A DNA stretch of 64,000 nucleotides from Streptomyces sp. CB01201 (GTDB lineage: Bacteria > Actinomycetota > Actinomycetes > Streptomycetales > Streptomycetaceae): assembly GCF_002803085.1 (NCBI RefSeq), contig NZ_NNBJ01000003.1, positions 124,001 through 188,000 of the forward strand. Reading direction: 5' to 3'. The notes under the pieces were generated by a model that was not told the origin of the DNA, did no database searches, and saw nothing but the letters and a program-made list of their open reading frames with translations. Of this stretch, positions 63,289-64,000 are shown piece after piece. Both the position numbers and the translations under genes were made by a program. Numbering within the stretch: the stretch's first letter is position 1; the number at the start of each line of letters is the position of its first letter.

Positions 63289-63784
63289 GCGCGGTGGCCG
63301 GAACGACGCGTCGACGAGACCGTCCGTCGGCGAGCGGAGCCGCCCCCGGACAGGAGCGGGCCCGGAGGCGTAGCCGGCCCCCGGGCCCTGAGTGATGCCA
63401 CCGCGATTGCACACGCCGGTCCGCTTGAGAACCCAGGTCAGTCTCAAGCCGTCGCGTCCTGCCTTTGGACCACCGCGGATCGATGGGGAATGCGAGTGCA
63501 GCTCCGCGGGCCGGACTCGAACCGGCAATTCGACGCACATGTGCCTGGGCCGGTCGGTTCCGGCGATCGGTGGCGCATGCTGAGTCTGGAGCGAGAGTCT
63601 GAGATTGATGGCGGACACGTGATTCGCGGCCGCACCGTCACGACGAGCTTCAGTTTCAGCTTTGCGCTCCTGGCGCACCCGGCCGTGCTGGGCACGACCG
63701 GGAGTTGTGGGTTGTCGCGTACGTACACGTCGAGGCGCGCTCACGCACGCGACAAAGCGTGATCACGCACACGTCAGGGCGTGC
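63289..63784. other. Gene-poor region with a tRNA T-arm-like fragment and hairpin
   Basis: 496 bp without a convincing gene. It contains a perfect 8-bp inverted repeat (63423-63430 with 63442-63449, 11-nt loop). Near 63510-63526, the minus strand reads GCCGGTTCGAGTCCGGC, a T-arm with a TTCGAGT loop and 5-bp stem; no matching acceptor or anticodon arm is found. Local composition is less GC-rich than the flanks. It looks like a remnant or an attachment-type sequence. Confidence 0.5.
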
Positions 63785-64000
63785 TCATCCGAAAAGGTAG
63801 CCGAATACGGCGTCGCCCACCCGCTGATCGGTGACGTCGATGCCGTTGGCCTCCTCGCGCGCGAACTTGACCGCCTGCTGCAACTTCTCCACACGGGATA
63901 CGAGTTCGTTGACGCGGCGGGCGGGCAGCGCGCCCGAGAACTTCACGGTCGTCCAGTAGCCGACAGGCACGTCCTCGTAGTACACCTCGACCTGCGCCGG
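63785..64000 (-). CDS. DUF7873-type Streptomyces protein, 5'-truncated
   Basis: The frame runs off the right end of the window; 71 C-terminal residues are visible (EVYYEDVPVGYWTTVKFSGALPARRVNELV ... VGDAVFGYLFG). I remember this C-terminus from a highly conserved Streptomyces protein of about 240 residues with no known function. A predicted helix (VSRVEKLQQAVKFAREEAN) precedes the end. The GTG at 63985 is internal, not the start. Confidence 0.75.
   Translation of the reverse strand, partial: PAQVEVYYEDVPVGYWTTVKFSGALPARRVNELVSRVEKLQQAVKFAREEANGIDVTDQRVGDAVFGYLFG

Noticed and set aside
63500-63590. Complete tRNA gene on the minus strand
   Set aside because: Only the T-arm can be folded. No 7-bp acceptor stem partner or anticodon arm is present in the preceding 100 nt.

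Overview
The window is a 64-kb piece of a high-GC actinobacterial chromosome, almost certainly Streptomyces core chromosome. The evidence is the strong G/C third-position bias, GTG and TTG starts, many 4-nt start/stop overlaps, a whiA sporulation gene in an uvrC-rapZ-yvcK-whiA operon, a zwf-opcA pair, a DUF7873 fragment, and intergenic repeats typical of Streptomyces. I see no prophage, insertion sequence, CRISPR array, rRNA or complete tRNA.

Layout. 1-2.9 kb: a truncated membrane protein, a secreted DUF3616-like protein and a VOC protein. 2.9-9.6 kb: the iron-sulfur assembly operon sufR-sufB-sufD-Rieske-sufC-sufS-sufU-sufT, read leftward, with a CAAC-N6-GTTG operator at the sufR start and an iron-box-like palindrome upstream. 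9.7-13.2 kb: an AAC(3)-like acetyltransferase, an FNT channel and an ABC-2 exporter. 13.3-16.9 kb: heme A synthase and heme O synthase, flanking an amidohydrolase and a small protein. 17.2-25.5 kb: the pentose phosphate operon tkt-tal-zwf-opcA-pgl, facing pgi. 25.6-30.9 kb: an MFS transporter, an RbpA paralogue, secG, and the glycolytic genes gap-pgk-tpiA. 31-34 kb: a large secreted M14 carboxypeptidase. 34.2-39.4 kb: uvrC-rapZ-yvcK-whiA. 39.4-44.4 kb: a five-gene block (membrane-anchored protein, secreted papain-like protease, XRE-type regulator, Rieske lipoprotein, PfkB kinase) bracketed by an inverted pair of compound intergenic repeats. 44.5-58.6 kb: uvrA, a mycothiol-dependent-type enzyme, an MBL hydrolase, an MHS-type transporter, a terD / terD-fusion / terC group, uvrB, an MHYT protein and ogt. 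58.7-64 kb: an MFS transporter, a cupin, psuG-psuK (pseudouridine catabolism), a uridine-kinase-like protein with a degenerate P-loop, a gene-poor 0.5 kb, and a truncated DUF7873 gene.

Themes. (1) Central carbon metabolism: both branches of glucose-6-phosphate use plus lower glycolysis. (2) Fe-S and heme supply for respiration. (3) DNA repair. uvrC, uvrB and ogt each start 6-7 nt after a motif of the form TTGTCAGYG-N8-TAnnnT, the mycobacterial RecA-NDp/PafBC promoter signature. The same motif precedes an MFS transporter gene, and a fifth, imperfect copy lies in an intergenic region pointing antisense to the MBL gene. (4) Leaderless transcription: about eleven genes have a TAnnnT box 6-8 nt before the start codon. 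The PafBC-type regulon, the two SufR/iron sites, the inverted repeat pair around 39.4-44.4 kb, the riboswitch-like terC leader and the TerD fusion are the observations most worth following up. All calls come from reading the sequence; no database search was run.
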